Shown one piece after another: positions 30,780 to 37,869 of a stretch of DNA of 42,572 bases. The DNA is from a virus, in the IMG/VR virus record IMGVR_UViG_3300032132_000001, positions 1 to 42,572 of that record; one strand, written 5' to 3'. The stretch's first letter is position 1. Each line of letters opens with the position of its first letter. The notes under the pieces were generated by a model. It was not told the origin of the DNA. It made no database searches and saw only the letters and a program-made list of their open reading frames with translations. A program made the position numbers and the translations under genes.

Positions 30780-31076
30780 TCAGGGGTGTAATCGTGTGAT
30801 GAATTCTTCTATTAGAATTCGCACTTTCTGGCGAAGGATAGGGAGATCATTAGAATCCTTCGGGATGAAATCTAGGCGTTCTTCGTGGATTTCTCGTCCA
30901 GGGTCTCCAGTGTCGTGGCCCCAGACCACCACGACTGGAACACCATCTTTGTATTCCACTCGTACGTTGATGTCTTCCATCGAAATGATTTTTGCAGCTT
31001 CGATTAGCGCAACCTCTCCCATGGAGATGCCTTCTCCAACTTGGAAGATCTTGGCGGTCCACATTTCTTGTTTCAT
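30780..31076 (-). CDS. hypothetical protein, 98 aa
   Basis: Starts MKQEMWTAKIFQVGEGISMG, contains VALIEAAKIISMEDINVRVEY and VPVVVVWGHDTGDP, and ends with FITRLHP. ATG 31076 overlaps the upstream TGA. A small alpha/beta protein of unknown family. Confidence 0.6.
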   Translation of the reverse strand: MKQEMWTAKIFQVGEGISMGEVALIEAAKIISMEDINVRVEYKDGVPVVVVWGHDTGDPGREIHEERLDFIPKDSNDLPILRQKVRILIEEFITRLHP

Positions 31077-31450
31077 CGACGGGCTCGGGATTTGCCAGCC
31101 CTTATTGGCGGCTTGGTTGTATGGCGATCCCACTTTCCCTTCTTGATCGCCTTCTCGATTTTCTGGGAGAGTTTAGGGTCCTCTAGGCCAATTTGAATGC
31201 CAGGTCTAGTGGTGACGAAGATCTCTTTCCTTCCAATCACCCAAATGATCTTGCATTCTTTCCAGGTCGGCTTCCCACTGATCTTCACACTTTCATCTTT
31301 CTGGATTATGCAACACACCCACGTGTCGCCATGATTATCCAGTTTGGCGTTAGTATATGCGATCTCCAGTCCCTTCTTGTCCTCCAGAGTTTGGATGACA
31401 TCACTAGTAAGGGTCTTGAAGACGTAGTTGTTGAATTTCTGTTCGCTCAT
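31073..31450 (-). CDS. hypothetical protein, 125 aa
   Basis: Begins MSEQKFNNYVFKTLTSDVIQ, with a strand-rich middle (TWVCCIIQKDESVKIS, CKIIWVIGRKEIFVTT) and a basic C-terminus (KPPIRAGKSRARR). Directly downstream of the nucleotidyltransferase, with a TAATG overlap. Unknown. Confidence 0.6.
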   Translation of the reverse strand: MSEQKFNNYVFKTLTSDVIQTLEDKKGLEIAYTNAKLDNHGDTWVCCIIQKDESVKISGKPTWKECKIIWVIGRKEIFVTTRPGIQIGLEDPKLSQKIEKAIKKGKWDRHTTKPPIRAGKSRARR

Positions 31451-32352
31451 TAGTCCAGGGATAGGGAGTTTAGCTTATCGCGCACTTCTCGCAGCGTACT
31501 TGCTAAAATACCCTCGTCGTACACGCACTTTTCTAGGGAGCCGAAATGTGTCTCCAGGCACTGCATTAACAGTGCCTTGATCTTTGACTCATCCGGTTTA
31601 TGTGCCAGAGCGCTTTTGTAGTACAGCTCCTCCAGCAGCGGCTCCTTGTGTGCGAAGTAGTCGTAGATTCGCTGCTCTTTCCACTCACCACGCCTGATCT
31701 CTTTGAGCGTTTCCCGACTGCGCTCAAGGTCTAGGTCGTAGCCTTCTAGGATTTGCTCAACCTCGTCCATCAGACGTACGATGTGGTAGGCGAACTTGAC
31801 GTCGTAGCCGAATTTCTCCACCAAGTCCTTGCGCTTCCCTTCTTTCGGGGTCTTGATGCGCATCTTGTGCATCTGGCTCTTAGCGTAGCCACGGAACTTG
31901 TGCCAGCAACCCTTGTGCAGGAAGAGGCGTCGGTTGTCCCGAAGAAGCTGTCCGATCTGCGTCATGTGCCGAATGCAGCGCTCGGGGACGAAAAGCGCGT
32001 CCACCATGTTCGGGTTGTTCTCCATGCAGAGCTGGAAGAACTTGATGATGCTGTAGACCGTGAGGTCGTACTCGCAACCCTTCCCACCTGCCGCCTGTGG
32101 GTCGTTGATGTGGTGCTGCTGGTATTGTTCGAATCGCTGCTTCTGGCGACCGAATCCCTGGATCTCACCACGAAGATGAGGGAATACCTCAGTCTTCTCT
32201 GGGATACAGAACCCGTACATGTCCACATCCGAGTTATCGGAAGAGACTCCATATGCCACCGACCCCATCTGACACAGATAGTGGACGTTGGTGGGGAGCC
32301 ACTTAGGTGGCGTGATCAGCTTCTTTTGCGCCAGATCTTGTACTAGGTTCAT
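31450..32352 (-). CDS. nucleotidyltransferase superfamily protein (COG3541/YcgL-like)
   Basis: 300 residues. The pol-beta nucleotidyltransferase signature GSVAYGVSSDNSDVDMYG is at about 31-48, with the two metal-binding aspartates in SDVD; a third acidic position is in YDLTVYSI. This matches the predicted nucleotidyltransferases of COG3541. The rest is helical (HKFRGYAKSQMHKM, YHIVRLMDEVEQIL). Such enzymes may add nucleotides to RNA or act on tRNA; substrates are undefined. It lies two genes from tRNA-Leu. Start ATG 32352 sits inside the upstream gene by 50 bases. Confidence 0.83.
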   Translation of the reverse strand: MNLVQDLAQKKLITPPKWLPTNVHYLCQMGSVAYGVSSDNSDVDMYGFCIPEKTEVFPHLRGEIQGFGRQKQRFEQYQQHHINDPQAAGGKGCEYDLTVYSIIKFFQLCMENNPNMVDALFVPERCIRHMTQIGQLLRDNRRLFLHKGCWHKFRGYAKSQMHKMRIKTPKEGKRKDLVEKFGYDVKFAYHIVRLMDEVEQILEGYDLDLERSRETLKEIRRGEWKEQRIYDYFAHKEPLLEELYYKSALAHKPDESKIKALLMQCLETHFGSLEKCVYDEGILASTLREVRDKLNSLSLD

Positions 32353-32673
32353 CGTCTTGCCTTAGATGCTCAATAGGAATACCACATGGGGTGCAATCTG
32401 GACAAGGACCGTTTCCTTCCCAATGTCCTATGCGTCCACCGCCAGCAGATTGTGAGATACGAACAGAGCGAGTTCCCCCACACGTGTCACAATCACTCGG
32501 ACCCGGATCTCTTCTCTTCTCTTTCAACTCCTCCCCACACCAGGGGCAGAATCGGAAGGGTGTACCATCATACTGCCACTTGAATCCGCTGCGAGCGGAT
32601 TGTAATTGGATGGGAGCATTGAGCTTAGGAAGGGTCTCCTTCCAATCACTACAAGTACAATCTACTTCAGCCA
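32303..32673 (-). CDS. DnaJ/treble-clef-type zinc-finger protein, 123 aa
   Basis: Cysteine pairs CTCSDW, CPWCGEELK, CDTCGGTR and CPDCTPCG give at least two zinc sites, the last two forming a CxxCxG...CxxC unit like DnaJ. ATG 32673 is preferred, with GGGAGGG six bases upstream, over a longer frame that runs through the 13-base element. It overlaps the nucleotidyltransferase start by 50 bases. Adaptor function likely; not proven. Confidence 0.7.
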
Positions 32674-32684
32674 TCTTACCCTCC

Positions 32685-32697
32685 CAACGTGCCACGG
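32685..32697 (-). repeat. 13-base intergenic element, copy 4
   Basis: Core CCGTGGCACGTTG (minus strand), 4 bases after the stop of the gene at 32702. Here CGTGCC and GGCACG flank GT, giving an alternative 6-bp inverted repeat. The GGGAGG ribosome-binding site of the next gene starts right at the end of the element. Confidence 0.8.
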
Positions 32698-32701
32698 CAC
32701 G

Positions 32702-33205
32702 CTAAAGTTCGGTCCCAACCGCTTTTCTCAGTTCTTCGTAGTTCCTGCAGAGTTTAGGGTCGAGTTGCTTCAACCCCTGCGCAGTCCGACGTACTCCGGC
32801 TTTTTCCTTGTTCTTCGGTCGGCCCCCTTTATAGTACGGCTTCCAGGGGCCAGAGATGAAGTCGTCGCTTTTCATGTCCAACATGTAGTGTCTTGACATG
32901 ACTTGGTTTGGATCCCAGCCGGCGATGTCTCCACCGATGAAGATCTCCAGCTTGAGATACGCGAAGATTCTATCCACCTCGGGATCGGCAACAATCTCGG
33001 CGGTCATCAGTGGGAAGATCTCCATCTGACATTGGACCAGGCTGTCGTCTACCCACCGGTTTGGTGCGACCGACTTTCCTTTGTATCCACAGCCTTTGTG
33101 CCTGCACTGTATGTCCTGGGGCTCCAGCTTATAGTGAAATCCCCGGAGGGTTGCATCTAGGATTAGGGAGTAGGTACTTGCTGTGAGGAGCTTTTTGTCT
33201 GGCAT
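32702..33205 (-). CDS. hypothetical protein, paralogue of 36124-36567
   Basis: 167 residues. Shared layout with the 36124 gene: CRHKGCGYKGK with N-W-V, then VQCQMEIFPLMTAEIVADP, RIFAYLKLEIF and HYMLDM, ending NYEELRKAV. The partner has CCGYEK, DCTLQFFPVLTESELADP, RIFLEMLIA, TYMFDL and NYDIMMEALK. The Cys-His pair suggests a metal site. Family unknown; two copies in 4 kb suggest duplication. Confidence 0.65.
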   Translation of the reverse strand: MPDKKLLTASTYSLILDATLRGFHYKLEPQDIQCRHKGCGYKGKSVAPNRWVDDSLVQCQMEIFPLMTAEIVADPEVDRIFAYLKLEIFIGGDIAGWDPNQVMSRHYMLDMKSDDFISGPWKPYYKGGRPKNKEKAGVRRTAQGLKQLDPKLCRNYEELRKAVGTEL

Positions 33206-33211
33206 AGGCTA

Positions 33212-34084
33212 TCACATCCAGTTGTGTTCAGGGGTCATCTCCGTCAGGTCAGCTTCGAAGAACTCTAGATCCTCGACGTTCCCGTCGATTGACTTGGGGT
33301 CAGACATCTCGATACCCCATAGGTCTAGAAAGTCCATCTTGTTGTACTTGACCAGGGTGGGTGCGTCGATGACCAGCTTGCCAGGGTATTTGTGATGGGT
33401 GTGGAACCAGGTCCTATTGATCGGTTCTCCCACTGGGCGTCCGTTCTGACCATAGTATACATCACCATAGGCGATAGCAACCACGGCTCCAGCATTATTG
33501 CCCAACTTGACCAAGTTGTCTCGCAGATACTGCATATAGTTGCCGTCTTCTGCGATCATGATGATCGAGTTTCCGACGATATCAACCACCTGGTATCCTT
33601 TCTGGTTCAGTTTGGGACCCTTAGCCAATTGGTGGAGATCTTCCAACCGTACCATGACAGTGTTGTCTACTTTCAGCTTGTTAGGGAACAAGCCAGGGAA
33701 GTTGATAGTCACCACATAGCATTGGATCGCAGGCTGAACGTTGGCCTCATCTGCCATCCTGTTCTTAGCCCGATCGATACCCTCTGCCACTTTGTCATAG
33801 CCGATTTCATGTAGGATATCCGCTGGCCCACCAGGCCAGACAAATCCACCCTTCCATGGGTAGGTGGGGAAACGTGTCAGCCCCCAACCCCAACTGGAAG
33901 AACAAGAAGCCGTGAAAGACCTCTCGAAGATGACGTACGGTTGGGACCAGTGTTCTCCATCGGGGATGAGAGCAATGATCTTACTCTCATCCCCGAAAAT
34001 CGACTTATTTTCGAAGTCAGAGTGCGGATGCCCCAGAGAACCTTCTAGAATCTCACCCGCAGTCTCGAAGTTGAATTCACCCAT
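33212..34084 (-). CDS. hypothetical protein, 290 aa
   Basis: ATG 34084 (MGEFNFETAGEILEGSLG) is chosen because its TAATG overlaps the radical SAM stop. The protein contains FVWPGGPADILHEIGYDKV, VVTINFPGLFPNK, VVDIVGNSIIMIAEDGNY and a WFHTHHKYPGKLVI stretch with several His residues. The C-terminus is acidic. It may be an enzyme, but no motif matches a family I recognise. Confidence 0.65.
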   Translation of the reverse strand: MGEFNFETAGEILEGSLGHPHSDFENKSIFGDESKIIALIPDGEHWSQPYVIFERSFTASCSSSWGWGLTRFPTYPWKGGFVWPGGPADILHEIGYDKVAEGIDRAKNRMADEANVQPAIQCYVVTINFPGLFPNKLKVDNTVMVRLEDLHQLAKGPKLNQKGYQVVDIVGNSIIMIAEDGNYMQYLRDNLVKLGNNAGAVVAIAYGDVYYGQNGRPVGEPINRTWFHTHHKYPGKLVIDAPTLVKYNKMDFLDLWGIEMSDPKSIDGNVEDLEFFEADLTEMTPEHNWM

Positions 34085-34938
34085 TACACGTAGTATTCCT
34101 CTGGTAGGGGATCGCCAGTCCTCAGTTCCTGCCACCCCTTGAAGTGAGTGTCACGCCAGATGATGAGCTTGTCGCTCTTCCACGCCTTCGCCCATTGAGC
34201 ACGGTACTTGCGCTTCCAAGCGCGGTAGAGAGGAACGTCCACATAGTGGTCTACGATCTTGTCCCCGAAAGCGTGGGTCTTCAGCGTGTTGATCACGTTC
34301 TGACGCACACCTTGATACAAGCAGGTCAGACCAACACATACCTCGTCCACGCCGACCGCAATTAGATCACGGGCTAGCGTTTCTACCGCCCGATCCGACA
34401 AGAGAGGGATGGAGGGGGAGACGTTGGCGACCACGAACACGCCCATCTCCTTGAGACGCCAGATAGCCTGGAGTCTCTCACCGTTCGTCACCTTCATCCG
34501 CTCGACGTGCTGACGGTCCTCTTCCAGGTACGGAGAGATCGTGAAGTGCACCCGACCACGAGGGAGGAGAGCAATGAGGTCCGTGTCTTCCACGACGCTC
34601 GGGGAGCGGGTGAAGATCCCGACCTTGGTGATCTCGTCCTTCTTGGCGAGAGATTGCAAGATCGTACGGGTGATGCGAGCCTTGCGCTCGACAGGCTGGT
34701 ATGGGTCACAGTCAGTGCCGATGGCAATCTTACCGGCAATGTCTGCGGAGAGGATTCGGTCAGCGACGTTTTCCCTCTCGTGGACGAACGTACCCCAATC
34801 CATTGGTGCGATGCTGCGCACGTAGCAGTACGAGCAGCCGTAGGTACAGCCGACGTACGGATTACAGCTGTGGTCGTATGCGGTGAATCCCGTCTCCCGG
34901 AAGAGAGCAGCGTGGTTTACAACCGATTTGATTTCCAT
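34084..34938 (-). CDS. radical SAM enzyme, SplB/COG1533-like (2 of 2)
   Basis: 284 residues. The cluster motif CNPYVGCTYGCSYCYVR has Cys31, Cys35 and Cys38 in C-x3-C-x2-C spacing and an upstream Cys25. Later segments are IAIGTDCDPYQPVERKARITR, VGIFTRSPSVVEDTDL, RVHFTISPYLEED and GVFVVANVSPSIPLLSD, similar in layout to the homologue at 19948. The CDPYQP stretch is typical of the Rv2578c-like group. Substrate unknown. It lies in a run of unknown genes, so the two copies are in different neighbourhoods. Confidence 0.82.
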   Translation of the reverse strand: MEIKSVVNHAALFRETGFTAYDHSCNPYVGCTYGCSYCYVRSIAPMDWGTFVHERENVADRILSADIAGKIAIGTDCDPYQPVERKARITRTILQSLAKKDEITKVGIFTRSPSVVEDTDLIALLPRGRVHFTISPYLEEDRQHVERMKVTNGERLQAIWRLKEMGVFVVANVSPSIPLLSDRAVETLARDLIAVGVDEVCVGLTCLYQGVRQNVINTLKTHAFGDKIVDHYVDVPLYRAWKRKYRAQWAKAWKSDKLIIWRDTHFKGWQELRTGDPLPEEYYV

Positions 34939-35717
34939 TATTCGCCTCCTGCGGCAGTCGTCTTCAGCGTCTTGGTCGTCTCACCATGGTAGAGCCCTTG
35001 CAGCTCCACTACACAGCACCCTTCAGGTTCTACTTCTTGATTGACCTCTTCCACCATGTCAGAGTAGATCGACTCTGCCGCCGCTAGAGTTGTAGCGATC
35101 TTGACCTTCTGATCGAACATCTCACCGTACTCTTCCCATTCGGTGCGGACGATGGCATACATGTCCGGGTGGACTGTCGCCGGATCGCGCCTCTCTGGGT
35201 GATCCGGGTTGAAATCTGCCTGGTCGTACTTCTTGTAGTAGCTGTGTTCCCAATCTGGCCTAGGAACAGGGAGGGACCCAGCACCTTGAGCTTCGATAAG
35301 AAGTTCTTCGAAATCGTTGAATTTCGAATGTTCAGGATCAGACCATTGCTCAGGCACCTTTCCTCCCATCACCCGCTCAATGAGATGCCTTGCATTTGGG
35401 ACGATGGGATAGTCGTGGTTGTTAGAGGCGTAGTTTGTCCTCTCAGTTCCGAGATGCTTGAACCCGTTGTAGTGACCAGACAACTTGACAGCTGTCTTGG
35501 TTTTCCCATCTACGATCTCATGGACCACGAAGTTGCTCATGAGATCGTTCGTCTCTGCGAGAGTCATCAACACTCGCATCATGGACAACTTGTTTTTGAA
35601 TGTCCACATTCGGCAGGGCTGAGCGCTGCCGCCTCTACTCTCTGATGGTTTCTTGATGAGTAGCACGACGCTACCATCGACCATCTCACCAGCAATATCA
35701 CGCCAAGGAGCGGGCAT
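34938..35717 (-). CDS. hypothetical protein, 259 aa
   Basis: Starts MPAPWRDIAGEMVDGSVVLLIKK. Contains RMWTFKNKLSMMRVLMTLAE, a DFNPDHPERRDPATVHPDMY stretch and a C-terminal CCVVELQGLYHG strand pair. The N-terminal VVLLIKKP suggests a beta-rich domain. No family recognised. Its stop overlaps the radical SAM start. Confidence 0.65.
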   Translation of the reverse strand: MPAPWRDIAGEMVDGSVVLLIKKPSESRGGSAQPCRMWTFKNKLSMMRVLMTLAETNDLMSNFVVHEIVDGKTKTAVKLSGHYNGFKHLGTERTNYASNNHDYPIVPNARHLIERVMGGKVPEQWSDPEHSKFNDFEELLIEAQGAGSLPVPRPDWEHSYYKKYDQADFNPDHPERRDPATVHPDMYAIVRTEWEEYGEMFDQKVKIATTLAAAESIYSDMVEEVNQEVEPEGCCVVELQGLYHGETTKTLKTTAAGGE

Positions 35718-35725
35718 TATGCCTC

Positions 35726-36127
35726 CTAGGTCCAGTGGAGGCTGTGGCCTCCAAGCTTTTCGATGCGATTGAAGATTGGATCAAGACGCAGAGCGTCCTT
35801 CTTGGTACCCTCATACATCGCCGTATCCCGACCGATGATGAGGTCTACCAGCTTCTGATCGAATTCAGGGATGACGAAAGAAGCGCCGAAATTGTAGACG
35901 ATCCCGCCGTCATACTTCCGCAGCACCTTCTCGGGCTTACCCCGGTCGTCCCCATAGAGGTTGATCTTACCAAGCCAACACTCACCATGGTCTTTGACCA
36001 TTGCCATGACGATCTGGCGGGACGCGTCATTGATGTCAGGGTCCGCTTCTGGCAGACAGCCGTTGAATCGAAGGTGGGGGAGCATGAGATTGGTCAACCT
36101 CCCCACCGCTTGGGATGTATAATTCAT
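35726..36127 (-). CDS. hypothetical protein, 133 aa
   Basis: Begins MNYTSQAVGRLTNLMLPHLR and has NGCLPEADPDINDASRQIV, WLGKINLYGDDRGKPEKV and an FVIPEFDQKLVDLII region. The ADPDI segment resembles the ADP segments of the two paralogues at 32702 and 36124. Unknown family. Confidence 0.65.
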   Translation of the reverse strand: MNYTSQAVGRLTNLMLPHLRFNGCLPEADPDINDASRQIVMAMVKDHGECWLGKINLYGDDRGKPEKVLRKYDGGIVYNFGASFVIPEFDQKLVDLIIGRDTAMYEGTKKDALRLDPIFNRIEKLGGHSLHWT

Positions 36128-36567
36128 AGAGCCCTCTTGAGTGCTTCCATCATGATGTCGTAGTTTGGATATTGCGACAGATCACGGGGAACCAAAATAC
36201 CGGTGTACCCTTCTTCCAAAAGCCGACTTTTAGCTAGGCCGTAGAATTTAGATTCTGCTAGGTCGAACATGTACGTGGTGCCAGTGAATTCGTCATCTTC
36301 ATCGTAATGTTCACCTCTTGCGATAAGCATTTCTAGGAAGATTCGTCCGACGTTTGGGTCTGCCAGCTCAGATTCTGTTAGGACTGGGAAGAATTGTAGA
36401 GTACAGTCTACTTTGGGATGCACTTTAGTCCACGGACCAGTCTGCTTTTCATAACCACAACAGTGGTGCATACACTTTCCGGTTGGTGAAACGAAACCGT
36501 AGAAAGATCCGGTTTCTGCTCTCTGGATAGCTTTCCTAAACGGAAGATCTAGGATTATTTGTTCCAT
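36124..36567 (-). CDS. hypothetical protein, paralogue of 32702-33205
   Basis: 147 residues: MEQIILDLPFRKAIQRAETG, CMHHCCGYEKQTGPW (possible metal site), DCTLQFFPVLTESELADP, RIFLEMLIARG, TYMFDLAESKFYG and a C-terminal NYDIMMEALKRAL. The spacing of these blocks matches the 32702 protein. It overlaps the 35726 gene by four bases. Confidence 0.65.
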   Translation of the reverse strand: MEQIILDLPFRKAIQRAETGSFYGFVSPTGKCMHHCCGYEKQTGPWTKVHPKVDCTLQFFPVLTESELADPNVGRIFLEMLIARGEHYDEDDEFTGTTYMFDLAESKFYGLAKSRLLEEGYTGILVPRDLSQYPNYDIMMEALKRAL

Positions 36568-36586
36568 CTGTCACTCCGGACATACA

Positions 36587-36614
36587 AATGGCCCGGCAGG
36601 GAAGCCGGGCCATT
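36587..36614 (-). terminator. intrinsic terminator after the tiny membrane genes
   Basis: AATGGCCCGGC and GCCGGGCCATT form a perfect 11-bp stem with a 6-base loop, followed by TGT-rich sequence on the minus strand. It separates the tRNA/small-gene block from the 36567 gene. The T-run is short, so efficiency is uncertain. Confidence 0.7.
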
Positions 36615-36617
36615 ATG

Positions 36618-36749
36618 TTAGCAGGATTGGACGAGGGTAATCGCCAACATCACCAAGAATCCAGCAGAGAGGCCGAGGAAGGCGCTCAAAGAGAAGTCTA
36701 GGATATGACGTTGGGGATCTTCATCTCGATGTTTCTTTCGGTGTCTCAT
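36618..36749 (-). CDS. tiny membrane protein, 43 aa
   Basis: Too short for default calling. Product: a basic N-terminus (MRHRKKHRDEDPQRH), then a hydrophobic helix LSAFLGLSAGFLVMLAITL and VQSC at the end. ATG 36749 overlaps the stop of the preceding tiny gene (TAATG). The arginine/histidine-rich start suggests N-in topology. Its reality is supported by the overlap, the upstream gene's good ribosome-binding site and the terminator right after its stop. Confidence 0.6.
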   Translation of the reverse strand: MRHRKKHRDEDPQRHILDFSLSAFLGLSAGFLVMLAITLVQSC

Positions 36750-36847
36750 TAGTCGTCAATTACTATATGGCACACCAGGCACGCTACCAGTCCTACCAAA
36801 ATGTCGTCGGTGATGAACCAAAACGCAATTCCGACTAGGATTGACAT
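36749..36847 (-). CDS. tiny membrane protein, 32 aa
   Basis: Product: MSILVGIAFWFITDDILVGL then VACLVCHIVIDD, almost entirely hydrophobic. An AGGAG ribosome-binding site lies six bases before ATG 36847. Its stop overlaps the start of the next tiny gene. Two consecutive single-span proteins may act together, for example as a membrane-active pair; this is inference. Confidence 0.55.
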   Translation of the reverse strand: MSILVGIAFWFITDDILVGLVACLVCHIVIDD

Positions 36848-36864
36848 TACTGCTCCTGGGTGGG

Positions 36865-36941
36865 TGGTAGACCGGGTGGGAATCGAACCCACGACCTCCA
36901 CTTTATAAGAATGGCGCTCTTACCGACTGAGCTACCGGTCC
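36865..36941 (-). tRNA. tRNA-Ile (anticodon UAU)
   Basis: A 77-base cloverleaf with encoded CCA. Acceptor stem GGACCGG/CCGGTCT (one G-U), D arm GCTC/GAGC, anticodon stem CCATT/AGTGG closing CTTATAA, T arm GTGGG-TTCGATT-CCCAC. The UAU anticodon reads the rare isoleucine codon AUA. Confidence 0.95.
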
Positions 36942-36944
36942 AAG

Positions 36945-36964
36945 TTGGGAGCGGTAGCTCCCAA
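36945..36964 (-). other. hairpin between the two tRNA genes
   Basis: TTGGGAGC and GCTCCCAA pair around a 4-base loop. It lies three bases upstream of the tRNA-Ile 5' end in transcription order and may serve tRNA processing. No T-run follows. Confidence 0.55.
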
Positions 36965-37014
36965 ATTAGCTCGGTATTCGTATTCGTGGATGTGGGTGGG
37001 TCATGGTTTATGTT

Positions 37015-37091
37015 TGGTGGGCCGTGCAGGACTCGAACCTGCGACCAACTGGTTATGAGCCAGCCGCTCTAACCAACTGAGCTAACGGCCC
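37015..37091 (-). tRNA. tRNA with CAU anticodon (Ile2 more likely than Met)
   Basis: A 77-base cloverleaf with encoded CCA. Acceptor GGGCCGT/ACGGCCC, D arm GCTC/GAGC, anticodon stem GCTGG/CCAGT closing CTCATAA, T arm GCAGG-TTCGAGT-CCTGC. CAU tRNAs are either Met or, after lysidine modification by TilS, Ile2 reading AUA. C4-G69 and C5-G68, as here, are TilS recognition features of E. coli Ile2, whereas elongator Met has U4-A69 and A5-U68. It follows the 13-base element and a GTATCTAA motif. Confidence 0.93.
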
Positions 37092-37098
37092 GCTCCCT

Positions 37099-37107
37099 TT
37101 AGATACG
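37099..37107 (-). promoter_or_regulatory. GTATCTAA leader motif, variant copy 5
   Basis: Minus strand CGCGTATCTAA, eight bases upstream of the CAU-tRNA 5' end. It differs from the other copies by one base (A for G). Confidence 0.25.
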
Positions 37108-37116
37108 CGGGGTCAC

Positions 37117-37134
37117 ACCCAACGTGCCACGGGT
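37117..37134 (-). repeat. 13-base intergenic element, copy 5
   Basis: Minus strand ACCCGTGGCACGTTGGGT, core CCGTGGCACGTTG at 37132-37120, identical to copies 1 and 2 over 18 bases. It overlaps the TAA of the 37134 gene and precedes the tRNA pair by 26 bases. Confidence 0.8.
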
Positions 37135-37382
37135 TAGCCGTGTTTCTTGTATTCCTCTTGCCAGAGTCGAGCACCATCAGGATGTTCGATGGCCATCATT
37201 GTGATGTCATCGGGAGGATCGCCCTTGAAGACTTCATCTACGTCGCAGTCTCGACCGTTGAACTCGGCCCAGACCGTGCATTCGTATTCGTCTCCATCTT
37301 CGTTCTTTCCCGCCACCCTGAAGGTGATCCCATCTTGATCAGCTTTCTCGCTCTTGATGGAATCAATCGTTGGTTTGCTCAT
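37134..37382 (-). CDS. hypothetical protein, 82 aa
   Basis: Starts MSKPTIDSIKSEKADQDGITFRVAGK, then YECTVWAEFNGRDCDVDEVF and an EEYKKHG end. ATG 37382 lies one base after the upstream TAA; a longer frame to 37514 is antisense-like filler. Beta-rich small protein, unknown family. Confidence 0.65.
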   Translation of the reverse strand: MSKPTIDSIKSEKADQDGITFRVAGKNEDGDEYECTVWAEFNGRDCDVDEVFKGDPPDDITMMAIEHPDGARLWQEEYKKHG

Positions 37383-37383
37383 A

Positions 37384-37869
37384 TTAGATGCCCTGTTCTT
37401 TGTAATCACCAGCCAGTGTGCAGAGAGATGCAGCAGTATTGAACTCATTATCGAAGTCGAAGTTGACAGCACCGGACACGGGACGATCATAGTCGATGCA
37501 GGCCAAAACCTCATGTCGTAGAGTCTCAGCCATCAACTCGGTCAATCCTTCTTTCCCTAGTTTGCAAACCTTCTCAACCACCGGGCGGAGCTTTTCAAGA
37601 TCGATAGATTGGATGAAGTTGCCTTCGCTGCAAAGGACACAAACTGCACCCCATCTCTTTGCAGCATCCTCTACCATCCTCACTTCGATCACAGCGTGGC
37701 AGAGGACGTTGTCATATCCATCTGTGACGATAATGACACCATCTTCCTGTGGGCGAAACCCGATCTCACCTTCTCCAACTGGCAAGATCCAGTCACCTGA
37801 GGCGGAGTTGGTGCGCACCGCCTTCTCGATCTCTTTCCTGATCGTTTCAGCTTGGTTTATATCGCTCAT
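37384..37869 (-). CDS. hypothetical protein, 161 aa
   Basis: Helical N-terminus (QAETIRKEIEKAVRTNS), then strands WILPVGEGEIGFRP and GVIIVTDGYDNVLCHAVIEVRMV, followed by a Cys-containing helical C-terminus. The start overlaps the upstream stop. No known domain recognised. Confidence 0.65.
   Translation of the reverse strand: MSDINQAETIRKEIEKAVRTNSASGDWILPVGEGEIGFRPQEDGVIIVTDGYDNVLCHAVIEVRMVEDAAKRWGAVCVLCSEGNFIQSIDLEKLRPVVEKVCKLGKEGLTELMAETLRHEVLACIDYDRPVSGAVNFDFDNEFNTAASLCTLAGDYKEQGI

Noticed and set aside
37015-37091. Straightforward elongator tRNA-Met
   Set aside because: Acceptor pairs C4-G69 and C5-G68 fit Ile2 better; left open as CAU tRNA.
5431-37134. The five element copies as a CRISPR array
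   Set aside because: Copies are 4-12 kb apart in separate gaps with no spacers.
5431-37134. The 13-base element as a simple intrinsic terminator or promoter
   Set aside because: Only two of five copies form long stems, none is followed by a T-run on the coding strand, and two lie less than 30 bases before a start codon.
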